The translations under genes and the position numbers were made by a program. This document shows, piece after piece, positions 1-7,503 of a DNA stretch of 64,000 nucleotides (positions are counted from its first letter, which is position 1; each line of letters begins with the position of its first letter). The stretch comes from Halorussus limi (lineage in GTDB: Archaea; Halobacteriota; Halobacteria; Halobacteriales; Haladaptataceae): NCBI RefSeq assembly GCF_023238205.1, contig NZ_CP096659.1, forward strand, positions 3,241,626 to 3,305,625. The letters are read 5' to 3'. The notes under the pieces were generated by a model that was given only the letters and a program-made list of their open reading frames with translations, ran no database searches and was not told the DNA's origin.

Positions 1-42
1 GAAGCACCGAGCGACGCCAGCGGACGCGTGACCGAGCGATAG
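1..42 (+). CDS. 3' tail of an unidentified gene (partial)
   Basis: The first frame of the window is open for 13 codons and ends in TAG at 40-42, reading EAPSDASGRVTER. Composition is plausible for a haloarchaeal C-terminus, but the piece is too short to identify. It could be the end of the gene upstream of tfe or chance. Confidence 0.3.
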   Translation, partial: EAPSDASGRVTER

Positions 43-132
43 TGGCGGTCAGGTCTCCGACCGACGCCATCGCCCGTCGCAAGTCACGACCCACCGGGGC
101 CAGTTCTGCGAGGAATGACGTGTTCCCGATGG

Positions 133-139
133 TTTTAAA
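133..139 (+). promoter_or_regulatory. TATA box for tfe
   Basis: TTTTAAA lies about 26-32 bases before the ATG at 165, in an otherwise GC-rich stretch. This is the spacing expected for a TATA box driving a leaderless transcript that starts at or next to the ATG, and it supports the downstream start over the longer open frame from 42. Confidence 0.55.
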
Positions 140-164
140 CGCTCCAACGCCCCAGTACACGATA

Positions 165-701
165 ATGGCTTTTGAGGACTTACTGGAGGACCCAGTAATT
201 CAGAAATATCTTCACGAATTGGTCGGTCCGAAGGGAATGCCGGTCGCGGCGGCCCCGCCGGACGGCGAAGTCACCGACGAGGAACTCGCCGAGGAGTTGG
301 ACCTCGAACTCAACGACGTGCGCCGCGCGTTGTTCATCCTCTACGAGAACGACCTCGCCACGTACCGACGACTCCGCGACGAGGACTCGGGGTGGCTGAC
401 GTACCTCTGGACGTTCCAGTACGAGAACATCCCGGACAACCTCGAAGAGGAGATGCACCGCCTGCTCGAAGCGCTCGACCAGCGCGAGGACTACGAGCGC
501 CAACACGAGTTCTACCTCTGTGAGGTCTGTTCGATTCGGTTCGAGTTCGGCGAGGCGATGGACTTCGGCTTCGAGTGTCCCGAGTGCGGGTCGCCGCTCG
601 AATCCATGGAGAACAGTCGGCTCATCGACGCGATGGAGCGGCGAATCGCGGACCTCCGCGAGGAACTCAACGTCGAGAAACTCGAAGAGGCCGAGGCATA
701 G
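165..701 (+). CDS. tfe: Transcription initiation factor E subunit alpha (TFE)
   Basis: TFE helps archaeal RNA polymerase open promoters together with TBP and TFB. The 178-residue product has an N-terminal winged helix (about residues 10-95) and a C-terminal zinc ribbon with cysteines at 119, 122, 138 and 141, followed by an acidic helical tail. Length and domain order match haloarchaeal TFE. The frame is open back to 42, but the ATG at 165 begins the family-typical MAFEDLLEDP and sits at leaderless distance from a TATA box. The next gene starts at the following base, so the two are probably co-transcribed. Confidence 0.95.
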   Translation: MAFEDLLEDPVIQKYLHELVGPKGMPVAAAPPDGEVTDEELAEELDLELNDVRRALFILYENDLATYRRLRDEDSGWLTYLWTFQYENIPDNLEEEMHRLLEALDQREDYERQHEFYLCEVCSIRFEFGEAMDFGFECPECGSPLESMENSRLIDAMERRIADLREELNVEKLEEAEA

Positions 702-1379
702 ATGGTCGTACTCGCCACCAAGGTGTACGTCGAAGGCGACGCCCGCGAGCGCTCGCTCGACGCGCTCCGGTCGCTGGTCGCCAACGAAATCGAGGACTTG
801 GACGTGGAGTACACCGTGGGCGTGCGCCGCGACGACTTCGCGGTCGTCACCATCGAAGGAGACGACGAGGTCGTCGCGCGAAACCTCCTCCGCGAGGAGT
901 ACGGCGAGGTCACGCCGGACTTCGAGGCGGGCGAGACGTACGTCGGCACGCTCGAAGCGTGGGACGATGACGGCTTCGTCCTCGACGCGGGCGAGGACGT
1001 TCGCGTGCCCGCCGACGAACTCGGACTCGGGCAGGGGACGCCCGTCCAAATCGTCGAGCGCTTCGGACTCGTCCAGCACATGCCGCTCCGGTTCGTGTAC
1101 GACGACCCCGACACCGAGAGCCACCGCCTCGCCGACGCCGAGCGCGACCGACTCTACGACTGGACGCGCGGGGCCGGTCGGGTCAACGTCAACAGCGCGA
1201 CTCGCGGAGAGGTCCGCGCGACGGTCAACCGCGCCGGCCACGCCCGCGACATCGTCACCGTCGAGCGCCTCGGCCTGCTGGAGCAGAGCATCGTCTGCAA
1301 GGACGAGACCGACCCGCCGGGTCTGCTCGCGGCCATCGGCGACTACCTGCCCGCGGAGATTCGGTGCGTGATTCCGTAA
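702..1379 (+). CDS. DUF2110 family protein
   Basis: A 225-residue acidic soluble protein starting at the base after the tfe stop. The sequence matches my recollection of the DUF2110 family, which in euryarchaea commonly follows tfe. The N-terminal third looks like an alpha/beta fold and the middle (about 85-125) like a small beta-barrel with the phrase VGTLEAWDDDGFVLDAGEDV, reminiscent of an S1/OB-type RNA-binding segment; that reading is inference. Juxtaposition with tfe suggests an information-processing role. No catalytic motif is visible. Confidence 0.8.
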   Translation: MVVLATKVYVEGDARERSLDALRSLVANEIEDLDVEYTVGVRRDDFAVVTIEGDDEVVARNLLREEYGEVTPDFEAGETYVGTLEAWDDDGFVLDAGEDVRVPADELGLGQGTPVQIVERFGLVQHMPLRFVYDDPDTESHRLADAERDRLYDWTRGAGRVNVNSATRGEVRATVNRAGHARDIVTVERLGLLEQSIVCKDETDPPGLLAAIGDYLPAEIRCVIP

Positions 1380-1385
1380 CTCAGC

Positions 1386-2156
1386 ATGAATCGGCGACTC
1401 CTACTCGCGTGCGCGACGCTGGCCGTCTTGGCCGCAACCGCCGGCTGTACCGGTATCTTCGGCGGCGACCAGATAAGCGAGAAGCGACTCGAAGGCGACA
1501 GCAACGCGACCTACGACTGGAACACCACCGCGGAGGTGACGCTCAACGTCACCGGCGGACAGTACCGCGCCATCTACGACTTCTCCAACCGGTCGCAACT
1601 CAAGATATTCCAGCGCGAGTCGCTCGGCGAGGAGGCCCCGGTCGACGTGAAGACGGTTCGGTTCCGCTACCCGAACGGCACCGTCGTCACGCTAGACCAG
1701 TCGCAGGTCCAGCGCAAGGACTCCCGGACGGTGTTCACGCTCCCCTCGCGCGAGGGGAAACTCGCCTACACCGCGCCACACCGCGGGAAGTCGTTCAGCA
1801 CGCCGACGTACGTCGAGGGGTCCTACGAGGTCATCCTGCCGAGCGGAATGCGAGTCGGCACGCCGATTCTGAGTCAGGTCCGTCCCGACGCCGACCAGAA
1901 GCATCAGATCGGCGGCCGGGTCCACCTCTCGTGGGCCGAGGTCACGGCGAAGAACGTCACCGTCCGGTACTACCTCGCGCGCGACCTGCTCATCTTCGGG
2001 GGCATCATCGGCGCGGGCGTCGTCATCGCGCTCCTCGGGTTGGCCTACTTCCGCCTCCAGATTCGACAACTCGAACGCGAGCGCGAGGAGATGGGTCTGA
2101 ACGTCGACACCGACGGCGACGAGTTCGACCAAGGCCCGCCGCCGGGGATGGGGTAA
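1386..2156 (+). CDS. DUF5803-type lipoprotein with C-terminal membrane helix
   Basis: A 256-residue protein with a hydrophobic signal ending in a lipobox (ATAGC at about residues 17-21), so lipid-anchored export is predicted. An extracytoplasmic beta-rich domain follows, then one transmembrane helix (about 203-222) and a charged tail. It resembles the haloarchaeal DUF5803 family from memory. It starts six bases after the preceding stop and is likely the third gene of the tfe operon. Function is unknown; being anchored at both ends is unusual and suggests an envelope role. Confidence 0.75.
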   Translation: MNRRLLLACATLAVLAATAGCTGIFGGDQISEKRLEGDSNATYDWNTTAEVTLNVTGGQYRAIYDFSNRSQLKIFQRESLGEEAPVDVKTVRFRYPNGTVVTLDQSQVQRKDSRTVFTLPSREGKLAYTAPHRGKSFSTPTYVEGSYEVILPSGMRVGTPILSQVRPDADQKHQIGGRVHLSWAEVTAKNVTVRYYLARDLLIFGGIIGAGVVIALLGLAYFRLQIRQLEREREEMGLNVDTDGDEFDQGPPPGMG

Positions 2157-2208
2157 CGGACCGCCGCGGAGCGTCTGGTTTTTACTCGCGCGACACCAAC
2201 CGCTCGCT

Positions 2209-2901
2209 ATGCAGGTTGCCCTCGTCACCGTCGGCGACGAACTGCTGGCGGGCGACACCGTGAACACCAACGCCGCGTGGCTCGGCGAACGACTCGGCGA
2301 GCGCGGCGCGAGCGTCGAGCGCGTGGTCGTGGTCCCCGACCGAGTGGCCGACATCGCCCGCGTCGTCAACGAGTTGCGGGCCAACTACGAGGCCGTCGTC
2401 GTCACCGGCGGTCTCGGGCCGACCCACGACGACATGACGATGGAGGGCGTCGCGGCCGCGGTCGGCGTCCCGGTCGAAGAGCACGACGACGCCGTGTCGT
2501 GGATTACCGACCACACCGACTACGAGCGCGCCGACCTCGTGGAGGGAACGACCCACCTCCCGAAGGGGTCTCGCATGCTCCCGAACGAGCGTGGCGTCGC
2601 GCCCGGGTGCGTCATCGAGGGCATCTACGTCCTGCCGGGCGTGCCCGAGGAGATGAAGGCCATGTTCGAGTCCGTCGCCGGGGAGTTCTCCGGGGAGAAG
2701 CGACACGCGATCGTCGTGGAGGCCGACGAACCAGAGAGCGCGCTCGTCGAGCGATTCGCGGAGCTACGCGACCGGTTCGACGTGACCGTCGGCAGTTACC
2801 CCGGCGACCACGTGCGGGTCAAGTTGCAGAGTACCGACGAGGACGAACTCGAACGCGCGGCGGCGTGGCTTCGCGAACGCGTCGAGGGCGTTCAGCGGTA
2901 G
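2209..2901 (+). CDS. Molybdopterin-binding domain protein, CinA N-terminal type (COG1058)
   Basis: A 230-residue protein of the MoaB/Mog-like fold found at the N-terminus of CinA. It starts with the typical VTVGDELLAGDTVNTNAAWL and carries the GGLGPTHDD substrate-binding loop at about residues 66-74. The C-terminal nicotinamide-nucleotide amidase domain of bacterial CinA is absent, as is usual in archaea. Proposed activities in the family are nucleotide pyrophosphatase (ADP-ribose, NMN-related) or cofactor binding; the exact role here is unknown. Its last bases overlap a small convergent gene. Confidence 0.88.
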   Translation: MQVALVTVGDELLAGDTVNTNAAWLGERLGERGASVERVVVVPDRVADIARVVNELRANYEAVVVTGGLGPTHDDMTMEGVAAAVGVPVEEHDDAVSWITDHTDYERADLVEGTTHLPKGSRMLPNERGVAPGCVIEGIYVLPGVPEEMKAMFESVAGEFSGEKRHAIVVEADEPESALVERFAELRDRFDVTVGSYPGDHVRVKLQSTDEDELERAAAWLRERVEGVQR

Positions 2902-3017
2902 AAGTACGCCAGCCACGCGGCCGTGATAAGGAGTCCGAGGACGCCAGTGACGATACCTGCGGCGTTGGCCGGAATCGACGCCGATTCTGCGAGTACGAAC
3001 ATACGAGTCGGTTCCAT
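2892..3017 (-). CDS. 41-residue single-pass membrane protein
   Basis: On the minus strand an ATG at 3017 opens 41 codons to TGA at 2892. The product begins MEPTRMFVLAESASIP and has one strong hydrophobic helix (about residues 19-38) ending in AYFYR. Small membrane proteins of this shape are common and conserved in haloarchaea. It overlaps the end of the convergent CinA-like gene by ten bases. Codon use is haloarchaeal. Function is unknown. Confidence 0.6.
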   Translation of the reverse strand: MEPTRMFVLAESASIPANAAGIVTGVLGLLITAAWLAYFYR

Positions 3018-3027
3018 GGCCGGTCCC

Positions 3028-3041
3028 TTAACCCTTGTTAA
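3028..3041. promoter_or_regulatory. TTAAC-cctt-GTTAA inverted repeat
   Basis: A perfect 5-bp inverted repeat with a 4-base spacer lies 11 bp upstream of the minus-strand gene starting at 3017, in an AT-rich pocket. It could be a promoter or operator of that gene. Short repeats like this also occur by chance. Confidence 0.25.
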
Positions 3042-3301
3042 GCGCGGCGACGGTTCCCCGTTTCGTCGGGCGAAACCCCGGATTGAATCGGCGAACGGTC
3101 CCGAAACGTCGGCGTAACCCGGCGTTTCTTTCTCCGGAAGAATACGTTTTTTCGACCTCGACGGGCGGGAAACACACCGTTGTCCGATTGAACGATAGCC
3201 AACGGTCGCTCCGGTTTATCTGCGAATCCGGCGAAGGCTCGTTCGCCTGCGGCGCGGCGTCTCGACGCTTAGGAGGCGCCCACGCAGGGGAGTGAACAAC
3301 T

Positions 3302-4036
3302 ATGTCCGAAAAGTATCAACAGTCCACGGGAAGCACAGGTCAGCAGACGCACAGCGGTTCGATGGGCCAACAGACGGGCCAGCAACAGCCGATGCAGTCG
3401 CAGGGAATGGGTATGCAGTCCGGCGGCCAGATGGGCCAGATGGGGACCCAACAGTCCGGCCAGAGCCACCGCACGACACACGAGAACGTCGGCCACCAGT
3501 TCGAGTCAGAGATGACCCCCGAACTGAATCAGGCGCTCGAGTCCTTCGACCGCGTGGTCGAAATCGCCGAGTGGTGCGCCGACAAGTGTATCGAGAGCGG
3601 CCCCCAGATGGCCGAGTGCGCCCGACTCTGCGAGGACCTCGCGGACCTCGCGTCGCTGAACGAGAAACTCATCGCGCGCGACTCCATCAACGGGCCGGAG
3701 GTCGCCGAGGCGTTCCTGCGAGTCGCCCAGCAGGGACTCCCGATTCTCCAGCAGCACCAGCAGTCGCCCCACGTACAGGAGACGTATCAGGCGGTCCAGC
3801 AGGCGCTGGACTCGACGAGCAGACTGCTCGACTCCATCAGCGGCGGCCAGCAGAGCCAGACGATGGGCATCCAAGAGCAGGTCCAGCAGGGCGGACAGAT
3901 GGGCCAACAGGGCGGACAGATGGGCCAACAGGGCGGACAGATGGGCCAACAGGGCGGACAGATTGGCCAGCAGAGCGGGCAGATGGGCCAGCAAGGCGGA
4001 CAGACGGGGTCGTTCTCGGGTTCCCAGTCGTACTGA
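3302..4036 (+). CDS. Four-helix Cys-motif protein with Gly/Gln/Met-rich tails
   Basis: The 244-residue product has three parts: a Q/G/M/S-rich N-terminal tail (1-60), a helical core (about 65-178), and a C-terminal tail built from GQQGGQM heptads (about 195-235). The core has paired cysteines at 92/96 and 106/110 (WCADKC, ECARLC) spaced CxxxC as in DUF326/copper-storage-type four-helix bundles. Cysteines plus about a dozen methionines in the tails suggest Cu(I) handling, but this is inference and no CXXC transporter partner is nearby. There is no signal peptide. A GGGGAG purine stretch precedes the ATG by about 10 bases and could serve as a ribosome binding site. Confidence 0.75.
   Translation: MSEKYQQSTGSTGQQTHSGSMGQQTGQQQPMQSQGMGMQSGGQMGQMGTQQSGQSHRTTHENVGHQFESEMTPELNQALESFDRVVEIAEWCADKCIESGPQMAECARLCEDLADLASLNEKLIARDSINGPEVAEAFLRVAQQGLPILQQHQQSPHVQETYQAVQQALDSTSRLLDSISGGQQSQTMGIQEQVQQGGQMGQQGGQMGQQGGQMGQQGGQIGQQSGQMGQQGGQTGSFSGSQSY
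3887..4012 (+). repeat. Six-unit 21-bp tandem repeat in coding sequence
   Basis: Units at 3887, 3908, 3929, 3950, 3971 and 3992 encode QGGQMGQ-type heptads. The first three units are identical in DNA and later ones diverge, so the array is recent and could vary in copy number by slippage without breaking the frame. Confidence 0.9.
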
Positions 4037-4201
4037 ACTCCGTCCAACCGACGGGTCGCTGACAGTCCATTTCGGTAGTCGATTTCTTTTCGCGTCGATT
4101 CGACTCCGAAGCCGTCGGCTCGCGGTACGGACCGCTCGCACCGCGGTGACCGGGTCCGGGGTATCGGACCGCTTTTGCGCTCGACGCGCGTAGCGACGCC
4201 T

Positions 4202-5290
4202 ATGCGAACTATCGGCGTCGTGGTCAACCCCATCGCGGGGATGGGCGGACGAGTAGGGCTGAAGGGCACCGACGGGAAGGTCGAGGCGGCCCGCGAGCGC
4301 GGCGCGCAACCGCGGGCACCCGAGCGTGGGGTCGCGGCCCTGCGCGCTCTCGCCCAGCGCGCCGGCGGCGCGGACGACTCCGAAGTCGAGATTCTGACCT
4401 ACGGCGGCGAGATGGGCGAGCGCGAGGCCCGGTCGGCCGGGTTCGACCCGAAGGTCGTCGGGTCGTCCGCGGGCGACGAGACCGCCGCTGAGGACACTCG
4501 CGAGGCGGTCCGGCGGTTCGCCGCCGAGGGAGCGGACCTGATTCTGTTCGTCGGCGGCGACGGGACCGCGGTGGACGTGGCCGAGACGCTGGACGAGGCG
4601 GGCGCCGAGATTCCCATCCTCGGCGTGCCGGCGGGCGTGAAGGTCTACTCGGCGGTGTTCGCGGTGACGCCCGAGGCGGCGGGCCGGGTCGCGGCCGACT
4701 TCGACCGGACCGAGCGCCGGGAGGTCAACGACATCGACGAGGACGCCTACCGTGAGGGCGAGGTCCGGGCCGAGTTGAAGGGCGTCGCCGCGGTGCCCGT
4801 GGCCGAGGACCTGCAGTCGAGCAAGCAGGTCGGCGGCGGCACCGTCGAGAGCGTCGCGGCGGGCGTCGCCGCGGACGCGCGGAGCGACGAGGGGGCGACC
4901 TACGTCCTCGGACCGGGCGGTACGGTCGGGGCGGTCAAGTCGGAACTCGGCTTCGAGGGGTCGCCGCTCGGTGTGGACGTGTGGCGCGACGGCGAGGTGC
5001 TGGTCGAGGACGCCAGCGCCGACGATATTCTCTCGCACCTCGGCGACCGGAACATTGTCGTGGTCTCGCCCATCGGCGGGCAGGGGTTCGTCTTCGGCCG
5101 GGGCAACGACCAGATTTCCCCCGACGTGATTCGCCGGTCGGAGGTCGAAGTCGTCGCCTCGAAGGACAAGTTAGACGGCGTGGGCGTCCTCCGAGTCGAC
5201 ACCGGCGACGACGAGGTCGACGACTCCCTGCGCGGGTGGCGGAAGGTCAGGGTCGGCAGATTCGAGCGCCGGATGATGAAGGTCGTTTAA
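4202..5290 (+). CDS. ATP-NAD kinase family protein (AcoX type)
   Basis: A 362-residue protein of the NAD/diacylglycerol-kinase superfamily. The N-terminus MRTIGVVVNPIAGMGG is the family start and GGDGT at 118-122 is the nucleotide-binding signature. Length fits the archaeal/AcoX-type branch rather than canonical NadK (about 280). Predicted activity is phosphorylation of NAD or a related small molecule; the substrate is not certain for this branch. The ATG at 4202 was preferred to an in-frame ATG 27 bases upstream because homologous starts begin at the beta strand. Confidence 0.88.
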   Translation: MRTIGVVVNPIAGMGGRVGLKGTDGKVEAARERGAQPRAPERGVAALRALAQRAGGADDSEVEILTYGGEMGEREARSAGFDPKVVGSSAGDETAAEDTREAVRRFAAEGADLILFVGGDGTAVDVAETLDEAGAEIPILGVPAGVKVYSAVFAVTPEAAGRVAADFDRTERREVNDIDEDAYREGEVRAELKGVAAVPVAEDLQSSKQVGGGTVESVAAGVAADARSDEGATYVLGPGGTVGAVKSELGFEGSPLGVDVWRDGEVLVEDASADDILSHLGDRNIVVVSPIGGQGFVFGRGNDQISPDVIRRSEVEVVASKDKLDGVGVLRVDTGDDEVDDSLRGWRKVRVGRFERRMMKVV

Positions 5291-5347
5291 GGCACAATAA
5301 TTGTCTCCTAGTGAAGTTTAAGGTCATGGGGGGTCGAGGGAACAGAC

Positions 5348-6376
5348 ATGGAAACGCGCAAGGTGCAGCGACTGGGTCCCTCGACGCTGGCGATGACCCT
5401 GCCGGCGGAGTGGGCCAAGGAGAACAACGTCGAGAAGGGTGACGAGGTCTCGCTTCGGATGGGCGGGAAGGGGACGCTGACGGTCCTGCCGGAGTCGGCC
5501 CACACCGAGGAGTCCGAGGCGGTCATCCACGCCGAGAATCTGGACGCCGACGCGGTCGAACGCGCCATCGTCGCCCAGTACGTCCTCGGCCGACGGGTCA
5601 TCCACGTCGAGAGCGAGGACACCCTCGAGAGCGCCCACATCAACGCGGTCTACAAGGCCGAGACGCAACTGATGGGACTGGGCGTGGTCGAGGAGACGCC
5701 CGACAGCATCGCCATCCGGTGTTCGGTCGACCCCGAGGACTTCAGCCTCGACAACCTGCTCGAACGACTGGAGAACACCGGGTCCACGATGCGCGGCGAG
5801 GCGGTCAAGGCCCTGGCGCACGGCAACCCGGACCTCGCACAGCGCGCGCTCAACCGCGAGCGACAGGCGAACAAGATTTTCGTCCTGCTGCTGCGACTCA
5901 TCTTCACGGCGTACCAGAACCCGACGCTGGCCCGCGCGGTTGACTTAGACACCGGGTTCCCGCTCATCGGCTACCGGTCCATCGCCAAGAACCTCGAACT
6001 CATCGCGGACAACGCCGAGGACATCGCCGAAATCACCCTCGAAGCCGAGGGCCACACCCTCGACGTGGACGGCCAGACGATGCGCCGCATCCGGGAGTTC
6101 ACGGACCAAGTGGACGAGATCACCGCGAAGGCGGTGCAGGCCGCCGTCGAACGCGACTACGACAAGACGCTGGAGGTCCGGGCGCTGTTCCACGAGATCG
6201 GCGACCGGGAGAGCGACATCCTCTCGGACCTGCCCGAGATGGACAACGACTCGCTGCTGGCGGTCCGCGAGGTGCTGGTCAGCCTCCAGCAGACCGCCCA
6301 GTACGCGATGCGGAACGCGGAAATCGCGGCGAATCTGGCGCTCAACGAAGAGAGCGAACACACGACTATCAACTGA
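5348..6376 (+). CDS. Phosphate uptake regulator: AbrB domain plus PhoU domains
   Basis: The 342-residue product starts with a SpoVT/AbrB DNA-binding swapped-hairpin (about 1-48: METRKVQRLGPSTLAMTLP) fused to a PhoU-like helical region with two repeats (about 110-205 and 215-325). This fusion is characteristic of archaeal PhoU regulators, which are thought to sense phosphate status and control pst transport genes directly. No pst genes lie in the window. It follows the NAD-kinase-like gene by 57 bp with its own AT-rich leader (AATAATTGTCTCCTAG). Confidence 0.9.
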   Translation: METRKVQRLGPSTLAMTLPAEWAKENNVEKGDEVSLRMGGKGTLTVLPESAHTEESEAVIHAENLDADAVERAIVAQYVLGRRVIHVESEDTLESAHINAVYKAETQLMGLGVVEETPDSIAIRCSVDPEDFSLDNLLERLENTGSTMRGEAVKALAHGNPDLAQRALNRERQANKIFVLLLRLIFTAYQNPTLARAVDLDTGFPLIGYRSIAKNLELIADNAEDIAEITLEAEGHTLDVDGQTMRRIREFTDQVDEITAKAVQAAVERDYDKTLEVRALFHEIGDRESDILSDLPEMDNDSLLAVREVLVSLQQTAQYAMRNAEIAANLALNEESEHTTIN

Positions 6377-6459
6377 CGCGCGGCGGTTCCGAAACCCGCC
6401 GCCGCGAGCGTTCGGGTTCGGAAACAATCGCTTTCCGTTCGTAACCGCTAACGCGTCGC

Positions 6460-6633
6460 ATGGGAGTCGTCGACACTATCAAGGAGTGGGTGATTCCCGA
6501 CGCCGAATCGGGCGTCGAATTGCAGTGTACGAACTGCGGCGAGACGTTCGACGAACCCCTCGAAAACTGTCCCAACTGCGGGTCCGAGGAGACCAAGGAG
6601 GTCGGGGGATTCGACATGCGTCCGGACGAGTGA
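6460..6633 (+). CDS. 57-residue zinc-ribbon protein
   Basis: ATG at 6460 to TGA at 6631-6633. The product starts MGVVDTIKEWVIPDAESGVE and has CxxC pairs at 23/26 and 37/40 (CTNCGE, CPNCGS), a rubredoxin-like zinc knuckle. Short zinc-ribbon proteins with this amphipathic N-terminal helix are widespread in haloarchaea and probably mediate protein or nucleic-acid contacts. A long opposite-strand open frame here is its shadow. Confidence 0.75.
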   Translation: MGVVDTIKEWVIPDAESGVELQCTNCGETFDEPLENCPNCGSEETKEVGGFDMRPDE

Positions 6634-6752
6634 GGAGAATCGAGGAGTGGCCTCGAACGTCGTCTCCCGGAACGAGGGTCGGTCGACCGGACGGAACGGC
6701 GCCTGTCGGGGGTCGAGTTCGAAGCCACTGATAGACGCTTCTAGCAGGTTCA

Positions 6753-6793
6753 AAGAAATATTAGCGTTCTCTAAGGCACGAAAAATATTTCTT
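6753..6793. repeat. AT-rich inverted repeat between genes
   Basis: AAGAAATATT at 6753-6762 is mirrored exactly by AATATTTCTT at 6784-6793, with a 21-base loop. It lies between a plus-strand gene and the end of a minus-strand gene, so a shared terminator is the simplest reading. It is strikingly AT-rich for this genome. Confidence 0.4.
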
Positions 6794-6815
6794 ATACTGG
6801 GCCGGTGGCGGGTCC

Positions 6816-7307
6816 TCAGTCCCCGACGACCACCTCGCCTTCCTCGCTACCGACGGGTTGTTCGCAGGCCGACTCTCCGGTCTTCTCGGCGGTCAGCGGG
6901 TTGCGCCGGGTTATCGTGCAGTCGAAACTGGGATGCTCCGCGAAGTGGCGCACCAGCATGTGGCGGCGCGACCCCGTGATTCCCGTTCGGCCCACGTCGT
7001 CGGCCGAGAACTCGTCGGGCAGTCGGTCGAACATCCGACGCAGCGCCTCGAAGCTCTCGAACACCTTCGAGTTGCCCGCCGAGTCCGCGCCGCGGCGTGA
7101 CACCTCGTAGGTGCCGTCTTCGCGGTGGACGCCCGCGGTCCGGAAGAACTCCCGGCGTTGGGTCAGGGCGTCGCCGACCGCGTCCTGCAGGTCCGCGGCC
7201 TCGTCTCTGGACAGTTCGTAGGCTCGGTCTTCGACCGCCAGTACTATCGACTCGCCGTCGCTCCGTATCGAAACGTCACTCTCATCGCACGAGAAGAACT
7301 CGATCAG
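6816..7307 (-). CDS. Conserved haloarchaeal protein (DUF7528-like), start codon unresolved
   Basis: On the minus strand a good coding frame ends at TGA 6816 and stays open upstream to an in-frame TAG at 7314-7316. Its sequence (AYELSRDEAADLQDAVGDAL early on, later GRTGITGSRRHMLVRHF) resembles a small haloarchaeal family I know as DUF7528. No ATG is available between the TAG and the conserved region, and the only GTG (7103) would remove half the protein. A CTG at 7307 is the first conceivable start. An ATG in another frame at about 7329 suggests either a frameshift or a non-canonical start. Confidence 0.55.
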   Translation of the reverse strand: MIEFFSCDESDVSIRSDGESIVLAVEDRAYELSRDEAADLQDAVGDALTQRREFFRTAGVHREDGTYEVSRRGADSAGNSKVFESFEALRRMFDRLPDEFSADDVGRTGITGSRRHMLVRHFAEHPSFDCTITRRNPLTAEKTGESACEQPVGSEEGEVVVGD

Positions 7308-7503
7308 GAGCGTCTACACTCCGTGTCATGCGTTGGTAGCTCTCTCACCCGAGGTTAAAACTCTACCGGCGACCGGAAATATCTGCGTCGTTCTCCCGGC
7401 GGTGTGGTCTCCGGGTCGCCGTGAACCCGCGCCAGCGGCGAGCGTTCGGGCGTGAGGTCCCGCCGCCGGCAAGCATTCAGGCGCGAAACGTTTCGTCGCC
7501 GCG

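Noticed and set aside
180-1241. Long minus-strand open frame over tfe and its neighbour
   Set aside because: It mirrors the real plus-strand genes (high GC leaves the opposite strand open) and its protein has no recognisable motif.
6448-6753. 101-codon minus-strand frame over the zinc-ribbon gene
   Set aside because: The plus-strand product has four spaced cysteines and a family-like N-terminus; the minus frame has no motif.
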